Shown: positions 35,331 through 43,617 of the stretch, one piece after another
How the letters are laid out: the number at the start of each line of letters is the position of its first letter
Position numbering within the stretch: the first letter of the stretch is position 1
Source: Accumulibacter appositus
GTDB taxonomy: Bacteria > Pseudomonadota > Gammaproteobacteria > Burkholderiales > Rhodocyclaceae
DNA: 64,000 nucleotides
Assembly: GCF_035440685.1 (NCBI RefSeq)
Contig: NZ_DAORMW010000006.1
Direction: 5' to 3' (one strand)
The notes under the pieces: model-generated
Told to the model about the DNA's origin: nothing
The model's input: the letters and a program-made list of their open reading frames with translations, nothing else
The model's database searches: none
Program-made: the position numbers and the translations under genes

Positions 35331-35588
35331 CGCCGTGGTCCTTGCGCCCTGGCGCCGCGCCCAGCCCCCGCCGGGGCCCTGAATAAAGCAACGCTTTCAG
35401 CGTCTACCGACGCTTCAAGCACGAGCCTCGAAAAAATGGTGCGGATGATCATGGCGGCGAATTAAGGCTGCAGATGCGCTTCCTGTCAAGCGTCGCGTGC
35501 AGCGGAGCGGTCGGCTCAAGGTACAGAAAAGCGTAAGGTTTGCCATCCTTCGCACGACCATTTCGCAAACCCCAGCAAGGAGAAGACA

Positions 35589-36416
35589 ATGCCTTCCGCC
35601 CGCCAATGCTCACCAGCAGTCGCCGCCTTGAGCTTCCTCTGCCTGGCACTATCGCCCGTCGCACAGGCCACGAGCTGCACCAAACAGAGTCCCCCACACC
35701 GCGTTGCGCTGATCGAGTTGTATACCTCGGAGGGCTGCAGCAGTTGCCCACCTGCGGACCAGTGGTTGAGGGAACTGTCGCAAGGCTTTTCAGCCGAACA
35801 AGTGGTCGCCCTGGCGCTACACGTCGACTACTGGGACTACATCGGCTGGCAGGATCCCTTTGCCCAGCCCGCCTTTGCCGAACGCCAGCGCTGGCTCACG
35901 CGTCTTGCAAGATCAAGTACCGTCTATACGCCGGAGGTGTTTACGGGCATGAAGGAACTGCGCCAATGGCACAGCGCGGCGAGCGTCACCGAGCGCGTCG
36001 AGAAGATCAACCGCCTGCAGGCCGCCGCCGACATCGCACTGCAGATGCGACCGGCCGGCGATGGCGCCGTCGATCTCGAAGCGCGTTTCGCGCTCAGGGA
36101 AGGCTGGGACACCGGGCGAGCGCCCGAAGGCATCGTGATCATCTACGAGAACCAGCTGCGCAGCGATATTCGTGCGGGCGAGAACCGCGGCGCCGCATTG
36201 CGACACGACCGAGTAGTGCGCTTCTGGTCGACAGCCTTGCCGCTCAACAAGACCGACGGCGCTGCGCTCTGGCGGCAAACAGTAAAAATTCCGGCCAGCT
36301 GGCAGCGCAGCCAGCTCGGAGTTGCGGCCTTCGTGCAGGATGCTCAGGCTGGAGAAGTATTACAAGCACTAGCGATGCCCGGCTGTCTGCAGCCGGCGGG
36401 CGCTACGGCAAGCTGA
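35589..36416 (+). CDS. DUF1223 family periplasmic thioredoxin-like protein
   Basis: The 275-residue protein starts after AAGGAGAAGACA and has a signal peptide (cleavage near VAQA-TSC, residue 27). It contains VALIELYTSEGCSSCPPADQWL, a CxxC redox motif in the position of the thioredoxin active site, followed by ALHVDYWDYIGWQDPF and VYTPEVFTGMKEL, the DUF1223 pattern. Family function is not settled. It is followed on the same strand by periplasmic MsrB and MsrA, so it may reduce one of them or another oxidised target; that role is inference. Confidence 0.88.
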   Translation: MPSARQCSPAVAALSFLCLALSPVAQATSCTKQSPPHRVALIELYTSEGCSSCPPADQWLRELSQGFSAEQVVALALHVDYWDYIGWQDPFAQPAFAERQRWLTRLARSSTVYTPEVFTGMKELRQWHSAASVTERVEKINRLQAAADIALQMRPAGDGAVDLEARFALREGWDTGRAPEGIVIIYENQLRSDIRAGENRGAALRHDRVVRFWSTALPLNKTDGAALWRQTVKIPASWQRSQLGVAAFVQDAQAGEVLQALAMPGCLQPAGATAS

Positions 36417-36435
36417 TCTTTCAATGGAGAAAACA

Positions 36436-36954
36436 ATGGATCGTCGACAATCACTGAAATGGCTGGGCGGCTTGACCGCCTCCCTCCTGCCGCTGGCTGC
36501 TTCCGGCCCAATCTGGGCGCGCACTGAGGCGACACCCGGCAGCACGCTGTCGAAACCGAAAAGCGAATGGGCCGAGCTGCTGCCCGCTGCCTCTTACCGC
36601 GTGCTTTTCGAGGAGGATACGGAACGTGCCGGCAGTAGCCCGCTAAACCAGGAAAAGCGTGACGGAACCTTTATCTGTGCCGCCTGCTACCTGCCCTTGT
36701 TCGACAGCTCGACGAAGTACGAAAGCGGTACCGGCTGGCCAAGTTTCTGGCAGCACCTGCCGAACGCCGTGGCCACCAAGACCGACTTCAAGCTCTTCTA
36801 TCCGCGCACCGAGTATCACTGCGCACGCTGCGGCGGGCACCAGGGCCACATTTTCAACGACGGTCCGAAACCGACAGGCAAGCGTTTCTGCAACAATGGC
36901 GTCGCGCTGCAATTTGTTCCGCGTACCGAGAAACTTCCGGAGTTGCGGACATGA
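36436..36954 (+). CDS. msrB: Peptide-methionine (R)-S-oxide reductase MsrB, exported
   Basis: The 172-residue enzyme reduces the R epimer of methionine sulfoxide. It has a twin-arginine-like signal (MDRRQSLKWLGGLTASLLPLA). Zinc is held by CAAC (81, 84) and CARC (129, 132). The catalytic cysteine is C152 in RFCNNGVALQF. ATG 36436 is preferred because GGAG sits seven bases upstream; an earlier ATG at 36424 is in frame but lies within that site. The stop overlaps the msrA start by four bases. A Tat signal points to folded zinc-loaded export. Confidence 0.93.
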   Translation: MDRRQSLKWLGGLTASLLPLAASGPIWARTEATPGSTLSKPKSEWAELLPAASYRVLFEEDTERAGSSPLNQEKRDGTFICAACYLPLFDSSTKYESGTGWPSFWQHLPNAVATKTDFKLFYPRTEYHCARCGGHQGHIFNDGPKPTGKRFCNNGVALQFVPRTEKLPELRT

Positions 36955-37586
36955 GCCGGAGACCACTCTTGACGGCGCTGTCCTTACTGCTTCTTGCCAC
37001 TGCTGCGGGCGCTTCGCCGACTGCCGACCTGCCCGCCGGCAAGGCGGCCACGCCGAGCACGGCTACGCCCCAGACAGCGATCTTCGCTGGCGGTTGTTTC
37101 TGGTGTATCGAGGCCGATTTCGAGAAGCTGCCCGGCGTGATCTCGGTCGAATCCGGTTACACTGCCGGCCAGACCGTCAACCCAACCTACGAGCAGGTCA
37201 GTGCCGGAGGCACCGGGCATACCGAAGCGGTCCGCGTGCGCTATGACGCGCAAAAGGTCAGCTATCCGCAGCTGGTGGAATACTTCTGGCGACACATCGA
37301 TCCGACGGTCAAGGACCGCCAGTTCTGCGATGTCGGCAGTCAGTACCGCAGTGGCATTTACTGGCAGAACGATGGCGAACGCAAGGTCGTCGAAAGCAGT
37401 CGCGATGCGCTGCTCAAAAGCGGAAAACTCCCGCGCATAGAGACCGAACTGCAGCCAGCCTCAACCTTCTATCTGGCCGAGGAATACCACCAGGACTACT
37501 ACAAGAAGAACCCTATCCGTTACGCCTACTACCGTAGCGGTTGCGGCCGGGATATACGGGTACAGAATCTCTGGGGTAGTCACTGA
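36951..37586 (+). CDS. msrA: Peptide-methionine (S)-S-oxide reductase MsrA, exported
   Basis: The 211-residue enzyme reduces the S epimer of methionine sulfoxide. A Sec signal peptide covers about residues 1-21 (MSRRPLLTALSLLLLATAAGA). The active site GGCFWCIEADFEKLPGV puts the catalytic cysteine at residue 49. VSAGGTGHTEAVRVRYD and FYLAEEYHQDYYKKNP are conserved; a distal cysteine in YRSGCGRD may be the resolving one. Coupled to msrB, so both epimers are repaired in the periplasm. Confidence 0.95.
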   Translation: MSRRPLLTALSLLLLATAAGASPTADLPAGKAATPSTATPQTAIFAGGCFWCIEADFEKLPGVISVESGYTAGQTVNPTYEQVSAGGTGHTEAVRVRYDAQKVSYPQLVEYFWRHIDPTVKDRQFCDVGSQYRSGIYWQNDGERKVVESSRDALLKSGKLPRIETELQPASTFYLAEEYHQDYYKKNPIRYAYYRSGCGRDIRVQNLWGSH

Positions 37587-37634
37587 TCGCGGGGGCAAGT
37601 CAGGGAGGAGGATCTGCAAGCGGCCCAGGAATCC

Positions 37635-38825
37635 TCAATCGACCTGGCAGAGTAGGCCCTTGAGGTATTCGCCCTCGCTGAAATGCAGCGCCACCGGATG
37701 ATCCGGCGGCGCCGAGAGGCGGCGCAGGATACGAGCGTCGCAGCCGGCGGAGACGGCGGCATCGGCAACGATCTGCTGGAAGTGCTCGCTGCGAATACCA
37801 CCCGAGCAGGAATAGGTCATCAGCAATCCGCCTGGATTGAGCAAGCGAAAACCAAAGGCATTGATATCCCGATAGGCGCGCGCGGCTCCTTCGGCGTGTG
37901 CGGCCGACGGAGCGAACTTGGGCGGATCGAGAATAATCAGGTCGAAGCGTTGGCCATCGCTTTTCAGCACCCGCAAGGCCTCGAAGACATCGTCCTCGCG
38001 CCACGAGGCACGGCCCGCAGCGAGCTGCGGATTAAGCGCCAGATTGTCGGCGGCCATGGCCAGCGCCGGCCCCGAGGAATCGATGGAAAGGACGCTCGCC
38101 GCGCCACCGGCCAACGCCTGCAGCGAAAACGCGCCGGTATAGCAGAAGCAGTTGAGTACCGCGCGCCCGGCAGAAAGCTGGCGGGTGAGCAGGCGGTTGT
38201 CGCGCTGGTCGAGATAGAAACCCGTCTTGTGACCGCTGACGACGTCAACGTTGATACGCACCCCGTTTTCAACAATGAGCAGCGCCTCTTCCGACGCTTC
38301 GCCGAGCAGCCAGCCGCTCACGGGTTCCAGCCCTTCCAGCCGACGCACATTGGAATCGGATCGTTCGTAGATGCGTGTGCAACCCGTCGCCCGCTGCAGT
38401 GCGCCAGCGATCGCCGATCGCCACTTTTCGGGGCCGGTAGCCGTCAGCTGCACGACGACCGTGTCGCCATAGCAATCGGCGATCAAGCCAGGCAGACCAT
38501 CGGATTCACCGTGAATCAGCCGCATGCCTCCTTCGCTACCTAGCTCCGGCATCAGCTGGCGACGCTCGACGGCGGCCTGGATGCGGCGCTTGAAGAAAGC
38601 GTCATCAATGATCTCTTCGGGATCGAAGCTCCACACCCTGGCGCGAATCTTCGATTGCGGACTCCAGGCGGCCTTGGCCAACGGCCGCCCGTTGGCGGCG
38701 ACGACATCGACGGTATCGCCCGGACGGGCGCGGCCGCGCAGGCGATCGACCGAAGCGGCGAAGATCCACGGATGACGGCGGGCAAGCGAGCGATCCTTGC
38801 CCGGCAGAAGAACGAGTTGGGCCAT
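37635..38825 (-). CDS. rlmI: 23S rRNA (cytosine-C5)-methyltransferase RlmI type
   Basis: The 396-residue SAM-dependent enzyme has an N-terminal PUA domain (LVLLPGKDRSLARRHPWIFAAS), the RlmI/RlmK central domain (YERSDSNVRRLEGL), and a methyltransferase domain with LNCFCYTGAFSLQA (SAM site) and LIILDPPKFAPS (motif IV). E. coli RlmI methylates C1962 of 23S rRNA. ATG 38825 gives the conserved start; the open frame extends 29 codons further without conservation. Confidence 0.9.
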   Translation of the reverse strand: MAQLVLLPGKDRSLARRHPWIFAASVDRLRGRARPGDTVDVVAANGRPLAKAAWSPQSKIRARVWSFDPEEIIDDAFFKRRIQAAVERRQLMPELGSEGGMRLIHGESDGLPGLIADCYGDTVVVQLTATGPEKWRSAIAGALQRATGCTRIYERSDSNVRRLEGLEPVSGWLLGEASEEALLIVENGVRINVDVVSGHKTGFYLDQRDNRLLTRQLSAGRAVLNCFCYTGAFSLQALAGGAASVLSIDSSGPALAMAADNLALNPQLAAGRASWREDDVFEALRVLKSDGQRFDLIILDPPKFAPSAAHAEGAARAYRDINAFGFRLLNPGGLLMTYSCSGGIRSEHFQQIVADAAVSAGCDARILRRLSAPPDHPVALHFSEGEYLKGLLCQVD

Positions 38826-39052
38826 GCTGAGTATCCGGCGCCCGCTGCGATGCGCGAGCGGCAATGAGGTAAGAGCCGCGCAGTGTACACCAGCGGCACC
38901 GGGCACGCGCATCGGCGGCGCGGACCGTTGCCAGCGTTGTTGCCAGAGAGCGCTGCATGGCAGAGCCCTTTTTGAGCGTCATCAACGATCGCCCCGGCCC
39001 GCAGCGCCTATAATCGAGCGCCATACACAGCTCTGCCCGCACTGGAACCTCG

Positions 39053-39418
39053 ATGAAACGCTTGACCTTTCTCGCCGCCTTAAGCTTTCTCGCCGGGCCG
39101 GCCGCCGCGACCCCGGAGTCAGCAGCCGACGCCTCCGCCGCTTCCTCACTCGCTGCCATCGGCGATCTTGGACAGCTAAACGGCCAGGCGCTGGCCTGCG
39201 GCGAGATGGCGATCGCCAGCGAGGCCAAGAAACTGGCCATCCGGCACGCGCCGAAAACCCGTCGTTACGGCGAAAGCTTCGAGGAGGAAACCAATGCCGC
39301 CTTCCTCGCTCAAGGCCAGATGGGGCACGCGCCCTGCCCCACGGCAAGCACTTTTTCCGGCCGGCTCAACGAACTCTCGGAACGCTTGCAGACTTTGCTT
39401 CCGGCAGCGGCTCAGTAG
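39053..39418 (+). CDS. Small secreted protein upstream of the Sco gene
   Basis: The 121-residue protein has a clear signal peptide (MKRLTFLAALSFLAGPAAA). The mature part has two cysteines (ALACGEM and HAPCPT) about 45 residues apart and is mostly helical. I do not recognise the family. A perfect TATAAT lies at 39009-39014, 39 bases before the ATG, without a matching -35. It sits six bases before the Sco start, so it is probably co-transcribed with it. Confidence 0.65.
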   Translation: MKRLTFLAALSFLAGPAAATPESAADASAASSLAAIGDLGQLNGQALACGEMAIASEAKKLAIRHAPKTRRYGESFEEETNAAFLAQGQMGHAPCPTASTFSGRLNELSERLQTLLPAAAQ

Positions 39419-39424
39419 ACCGTG

Positions 39425-40060
39425 ATGAGAAAACTGCTGCTTGCGCTGTCCTTGAGCGTCGGGCTGACGCACCCGTCCCTGGCTGCCAATCTGGCCACGG
39501 AGCAGATACCCGCCGACGGCGAAACGTCCATCAGCAGCCGTTACCTGCTGATGGACGCCAACGGGCGTGCGGTCAGCAACCAGGATTTCCGCGGGCGCTT
39601 CCAGTTGCTCACCTTCGGCTACACCTACTGCCCCGATATCTGTCCGACCACGCTGGCCGAGATGGCAATCGTCATCAGCCGGCTCGGCAAGGAAGCCGAT
39701 GCGCTGCAAGCGCTGTTCATCACCGTCGACCCGGAGCGGGATACCGCGGACACACTGCGCGACTACGTTGCCTTCTTCGATCCGCGCATCATCGCCCTGA
39801 CCGGTTCGCCGGCGCTGGTCCGCAAAGCCGCCGAGAGCTTCAAGGTGCGCTATGAAAAAGTCCGCGAACCCGGCGCTCCCGAAGACCAGTACGCGGTCGA
39901 CCACAGTGCCGGGATGTATCTTCTCGGTCCCGACGGTCGCTTTATCCGGAAATTTGCCTACGCCATGCCGGCGGCACAAATCGCCGAGCAGATTCACGAA
40001 ATAATGGCCAGCAAAAGACCACGAGCAGCGGCCAGGCACGTACCCATCGCTTCGCAATAG
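39425..40060 (+). CDS. SCO1/SenC/PrrC family copper chaperone protein
   Basis: The 211-residue thioredoxin-fold protein has an N-terminal signal or anchor (MRKLLLALSLSVGLTHPSLA), the copper-binding YCPDIC motif at residues 69-73 and the distal histidine in VDHSAGMYLLGPDG. Sco proteins deliver copper to the CuA site of cytochrome oxidase. A GTG at 39422 directly before the ATG is a possible alternative start. Confidence 0.92.
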   Translation: MRKLLLALSLSVGLTHPSLAANLATEQIPADGETSISSRYLLMDANGRAVSNQDFRGRFQLLTFGYTYCPDICPTTLAEMAIVISRLGKEADALQALFITVDPERDTADTLRDYVAFFDPRIIALTGSPALVRKAAESFKVRYEKVREPGAPEDQYAVDHSAGMYLLGPDGRFIRKFAYAMPAAQIAEQIHEIMASKRPRAAARHVPIASQ

Positions 40061-40092
40061 TCACTTGTCACTTGCCATCGGAGAACCGGCCA

Positions 40093-40569
40093 ATGAAATC
40101 ATCCATGATCGCGTGCCTTCTGGTCCTCGCATCGATAGTCACCGACAGCACCGCTGAAACATTGTCGTGCCCCAAGCTGGCAACCGCCGTCCAGGTTGGC
40201 AGCTGCCCCAGCGAAGCCGAGCTCAAGTACACCTTCACCGGCTACTGCAGCGACAACCGGCGCATGTACGAACAGAATACGAGCGTATGCACTGACTATC
40301 AGGCCTACCGACAGCTGAAGAATGTCGCGCAGTGGGAGTCGGCTGACGGCAGCTTCAGTGCCTATCTCTCGTGCGACCTGGCTGCTGAGACGATCAAGGC
40401 GATGCCGGTGTCGAAAATTTCGGCCAGCAAGCAGGGCCAGATCAACCTGCTGACTTGCAACTATGGCGAAGGCATCAGCTTCAGCTACCGATCGCGGCAG
40501 CAATGCACCGTCACCGGCAAGGGCGACTGTGCCGATGACCCGACCACCTGCCAGGCGAGCTGTGAGTAA
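40093..40569 (+). CDS. Cysteine-rich secreted protein of unknown function
   Basis: The 158-residue protein has a signal peptide (MKSSMIACLLVLASIVTDSTAE) and about ten cysteines in the mature part (LSCPKLATAVQVGSCPSE, GYCSDN, CTDY, LSCDLAAE, LLTCNYGEG, QQCTVTGKGDCADDPTTCQASC). An even number suggests disulfide bonding in the periplasm. ATG 40093 has GGAGA eight bases upstream. I do not recognise a family. It follows the Sco protein on the same strand and ends before a bidirectional hairpin. Confidence 0.7.
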   Translation: MKSSMIACLLVLASIVTDSTAETLSCPKLATAVQVGSCPSEAELKYTFTGYCSDNRRMYEQNTSVCTDYQAYRQLKNVAQWESADGSFSAYLSCDLAAETIKAMPVSKISASKQGQINLLTCNYGEGISFSYRSRQQCTVTGKGDCADDPTTCQASCE

Positions 40570-40634
40570 GCAGTGACTTGCTGAAGCGACGCCCCCCCGT
40601 TGAGCCCTTGAGCACTCCGAGCACAAAAACGAAC

Positions 40635-40661
40635 GCGGCGCGTACCTGAGGTACGCGCCGC
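40635..40661. terminator. Hairpin between convergent genes, probable terminator
   Basis: GCGGCGCGTACC-TGA-GGTACGCGCCGC is a perfect 12-base stem with a 3-base loop, lengthened by one outer pair. On the minus strand it is followed by TTCGTTTTTG, a fair T tract. It lies between the plus-strand Cys-rich gene and a minus-strand small gene and may stop both. Confidence 0.75.
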
Positions 40662-40685
40662 GGTAATTTAAGGGGGTCCGACCAG

Positions 40686-40817
40686 TCAGCTCTTGGGTTT
40701 TGACGGAGTGCTCATCTCAGCCTGGCCATCCTTGGCTTTCTCAGCCGAACAGGCGACAGCGGTTGCACTTGATAGCGCCAGCGCCAAGGCCATCAGGCCG
40801 GCGTTAAGCTTCCTCAT
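40686..40817 (-). CDS. Small secreted peptide (43 residues)
   Basis: The start at 40817 (MRKLNAGLMALALALSSATAVACSAEKAKDG) has AAGGAG six bases upstream; ATG 40823 lies too close to it. It has a typical signal peptide; cysteine 24 (TAVAC-S) is at a lipobox-like position though the -3 residue is Ala rather than Leu, so lipoprotein status is uncertain. The mature part is short, charged, Lys/Ser/Glu rich. It could be a small entericidin-like lipoprotein. It lies 88 bases downstream of the PhoU-like gene. Confidence 0.6.
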   Translation of the reverse strand: MRKLNAGLMALALALSSATAVACSAEKAKDGQAEMSTPSKPKS

Positions 40818-40905
40818 ACGCATCTCCTTGTGACTGTGCCGACTTTGGCAGCTCCAATGTAAGCCTAAGGGCTGGCGAATACAACCCCGATCGCAACAGC
40901 AGTTT

Positions 40906-41562
40906 TCAGCACAGCTTAACGACGATATCATCGAGCGCGTTGGCCGCGTCAGCCACCCGGTCGCCGGCGTTGGACATGTGGCGATAGGTCTCGCGCCGCT
41001 TGAACATGTTCAGGTAATCGTCGCCCTGGAACAGCTCGACGATTGCTCGCCGATACGCTTTCTCAACCGTGCGCTCGGCTTTCCTGGCGGCGGCGGCATC
41101 GACGCCGGAAGCGGCCGGATCGGACGCCAGGCGACCGAAACCTCTGGCCAGTGCATCGACCCCTTCGCGGATGTGCAACGCCATCTCCAGGCTGTACTTG
41201 TCAGGTTGCAGACCGAGGACGTCCATCTCGACGACTGTCGACTTGCAGTAGTTGACGATGTCGTCAAGAGTCATGATCGCGCGGTGAATGTCTTCGCGAT
41301 CGATCGGGGTCGAAAAAGCCTCGGCCAGCACACCGAGGTTGGTGGCCTTCATGCGATCGGCCTGGTGCTCGTCGGCGCGGACTTTTTGGCTGACTGCCAC
41401 GTCGCCGGTTTCCATGAATTCGACGAGCAGGCGCGTGGTCTCTGCCGCGTTAGCGCTCTGCTCGGCGAGCATGCCGAAAAAGTCGGCGACGGTCGGGAAG
41501 ACGCGCTCGTACAGGCGGCGAAAGATCGGCTTGTTGGCGTCGTTAGTTTGATTATCTTCCAT
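40906..41562 (-). CDS. DUF47 / PhoU-like phosphate transport regulator
   Basis: This 218-residue all-helical protein starts after GAGGAG. It matches DUF47 (TIGR00153): FRRLYERVFPTVADFFGMLAEQSANAAETT, then DEHQADRMK and REDIHRAIMTLDDIVNYCKSTV, with the acidic residues that bind metal in PhoU folds. Such proteins are encoded beside Pit transporters and probably regulate them. It lies 19 bases after the Pit gene. Confidence 0.93.
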   Translation of the reverse strand: MEDNQTNDANKPIFRRLYERVFPTVADFFGMLAEQSANAAETTRLLVEFMETGDVAVSQKVRADEHQADRMKATNLGVLAEAFSTPIDREDIHRAIMTLDDIVNYCKSTVVEMDVLGLQPDKYSLEMALHIREGVDALARGFGRLASDPAASGVDAAAARKAERTVEKAYRRAIVELFQGDDYLNMFKRRETYRHMSNAGDRVADAANALDDIVVKLC

Positions 41563-41581
41563 GATTCATCTCCTCTAAGTG

Positions 41582-42628
41582 TCAAGCGTGCTGGCCGAGT
41601 ATGACTCGGGTAACGGCGTAAATAACGATTGCGGTAAGTGCCGATGCCGGGATGGTGATTACCCAGGTCTTGGCGATATCTTTTGCCTTTTTCCAGCGTA
41701 CGGCGCGCGGGCGTTCGGAATAGCCGATGCCCATGATCGAGGTGGCCACCACGTGCGTGGTAGACACCGGCGCACCGATCATCGATGCTGAAAAAATCAA
41801 TAGCGCCGACGTAAGCTGCGAGTCAAAGGCGTGCAGCGGGCGGACCCGATAGATCGCGAAGCCGAGGGTACGCACGATGCGCCAGCCACCGGACATGATG
41901 CCAAGGGTGATCGCCGCAGCACAAGACAAGACCACCCAGAACGGCACCTCGAACGACGGAATGAAGCCGCCGAGCATGAGCACCAGGGTGAGCATGCCCA
42001 TGCTTTTCTGCGCGTCGTTGGCGCCGTGCGAGAAAGCGAGGCCAGCGGCCGTGAAAAACTGCATCTTGCGCAGCGTGGCGTTGGCGGTCGGCTTGGCGCC
42101 CGCCAGCAGCCTACGCCCGAGACGGTGAATCCCGAATCCGACCCAGAAACCGAGCAGTGGCGAAACGAACAGCGCCAGCAGGACCTTCATCACGCCAGTC
42201 AGCTTGCCCTGGGTCATCAGCTCCTGGAAGCCCCAGATGACATGGTCGGAGCCTACGGCCGCAACCACCGCACCAGCAAGACCACCGACCAGCGCATGCG
42301 ACGAAGAAGACGGAATGCCGAGCCACCAGGTCGCCAGGTTCCAGACGATGGCGCCAAGCAGGCCGCAGAACATGATCAGCACCGCAAGCTGTGGCTGCAC
42401 ATCCCCCAGATCGACGAACTTGCCGATGGTGTTGGCGACCGCGGTGCCGCCGAGCAGTGGGCCCATGAATTCGAAAAACCCGACGATGCAAACGGCCTGA
42501 ATCGGGGTCATCGCCCGCGACGCGATCACAGTGGCCACGATATTTGCGGCATCATGAAAGCCGTTGGTGTAGTCGAAGATCAACACGACCACCACCGTCG
42601 CAACGGCCATCCAGAACAAAGTATCCAT
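41582..42628 (-). CDS. pit: Low-affinity inorganic phosphate transporter, Pit family
   Basis: The 348-residue permease has about ten membrane spans and the two family repeats: FDYTNGFHDAANIVATVI near residue 20 and AFSHGANDAQKSMGMLTL near residue 205, plus GIPSSSSHALVGGL and APVSTTHVVATSIMG. It imports metal-phosphate with protons. ATG 42628 is preferred, with AGAAGG upstream; a GTG at 42634 is also in frame. It is first in a two-gene unit with the DUF47 protein. Pit is the main phosphate importer proposed for polyphosphate-accumulating Accumulibacter. Confidence 0.95.
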   Translation of the reverse strand: MDTLFWMAVATVVVVLIFDYTNGFHDAANIVATVIASRAMTPIQAVCIVGFFEFMGPLLGGTAVANTIGKFVDLGDVQPQLAVLIMFCGLLGAIVWNLATWWLGIPSSSSHALVGGLAGAVVAAVGSDHVIWGFQELMTQGKLTGVMKVLLALFVSPLLGFWVGFGIHRLGRRLLAGAKPTANATLRKMQFFTAAGLAFSHGANDAQKSMGMLTLVLMLGGFIPSFEVPFWVVLSCAAAITLGIMSGGWRIVRTLGFAIYRVRPLHAFDSQLTSALLIFSASMIGAPVSTTHVVATSIMGIGYSERPRAVRWKKAKDIAKTWVITIPASALTAIVIYAVTRVILGQHA

Positions 42629-42762
42629 ACGCACCCTTCTTGTAAAAAGCAGGCCTCTGTGAGCCTGTACTTGAAAAAGTGCGCGGATTATGCACGAAAA
42701 TTTTATTTTGTACGCTTTTTTGCCGCACCCGCTGCACGCGGAGCGGGCCTGAGGGACGAATC

Positions 42763-43617
42763 ATGCGCCTGGAAGATCAGCGTGAAAGTCGGAATGTCGA
42801 GGACCGCCGCGGCGGAACGATGCGGCGCGGCAATATCGGTATCGGCACCCTGGTTATCGCGCTCGCCGCGAGCTACTTCTTTGGCATCGACCCGACGCTG
42901 ATTCTGAATCTCGAATCAAGCGCCGGCGCACCCGCGCAGGCAAGCCGACCGGCACCGCAGCCAAGCACCAAGGAGCACATGGCAAGCTTCGTCAGCAAAG
43001 TGCTGGCCAGCACCGAAACCGTCTGGCACGACATTTTTCAGCAGGCCGGGCACCGCTACCAGGAGCCGAAACTGGTACTGTTTGCCGGCGCAACGCCAAG
43101 CGCATGCGGCACCGGCCGTTCGGCGATGGGTCCCTTCTACTGCCCTGCCGATCACAAGGTCTATATCGACTTGGCATTCTATCGTGATCTCAAGGACCGC
43201 TTTTCCGCACCCGGTGAATTCGCCCAGGCCTACGTCATCGCCCACGAAGTTGGTCACCACGTCCAGAATCTGCTCGGCATTTCAGAAAAGGTACATGCCG
43301 CACAACAAGGCAGTGGCCGACCAGCCGCCGCCAATGAGCTATCGGTGCGCCTCGAACTACAGGCCGACTGTTTCGCCGGTGTCTGGGGTCGTCGCGCGGA
43401 CAACATGCAGCAGATCCTCGAACCCGGCGAAATCGAGCAGGCCTTGACCGCCGCAGCCGCAATTGGCGACGATCGCCTGCAACGGCAAACGCAGGGTCAG
43501 GTGGTGCCCGAGTCCTTCACCCACGGCACTTCCAGACAACGTGCCCGGTGGTTCAAACGCGGCATGGACAGCGGCGACGTACGCCAATGCGACACCTTCT
43601 CGCCGGAGTCGCTGTGA
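42763..43617 (+). CDS. Neutral zinc metallopeptidase, YpfJ family
   Basis: The 284-residue protein has one N-terminal membrane anchor (residues 24-42, IGIGTLVIALAASYFFGI), a short linker, and a metallopeptidase domain with HEVGHHVQNLLG (zinc site H161-E162-H165) and the later LELQADCFAGVW. Domain layout and length match YpfJ/DUF2342-type peptidases. The peptidase faces the periplasm. The stop overlaps the next ATG by one base. Confidence 0.92.
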   Translation: MRLEDQRESRNVEDRRGGTMRRGNIGIGTLVIALAASYFFGIDPTLILNLESSAGAPAQASRPAPQPSTKEHMASFVSKVLASTETVWHDIFQQAGHRYQEPKLVLFAGATPSACGTGRSAMGPFYCPADHKVYIDLAFYRDLKDRFSAPGEFAQAYVIAHEVGHHVQNLLGISEKVHAAQQGSGRPAAANELSVRLELQADCFAGVWGRRADNMQQILEPGEIEQALTAAAAIGDDRLQRQTQGQVVPESFTHGTSRQRARWFKRGMDSGDVRQCDTFSPESL

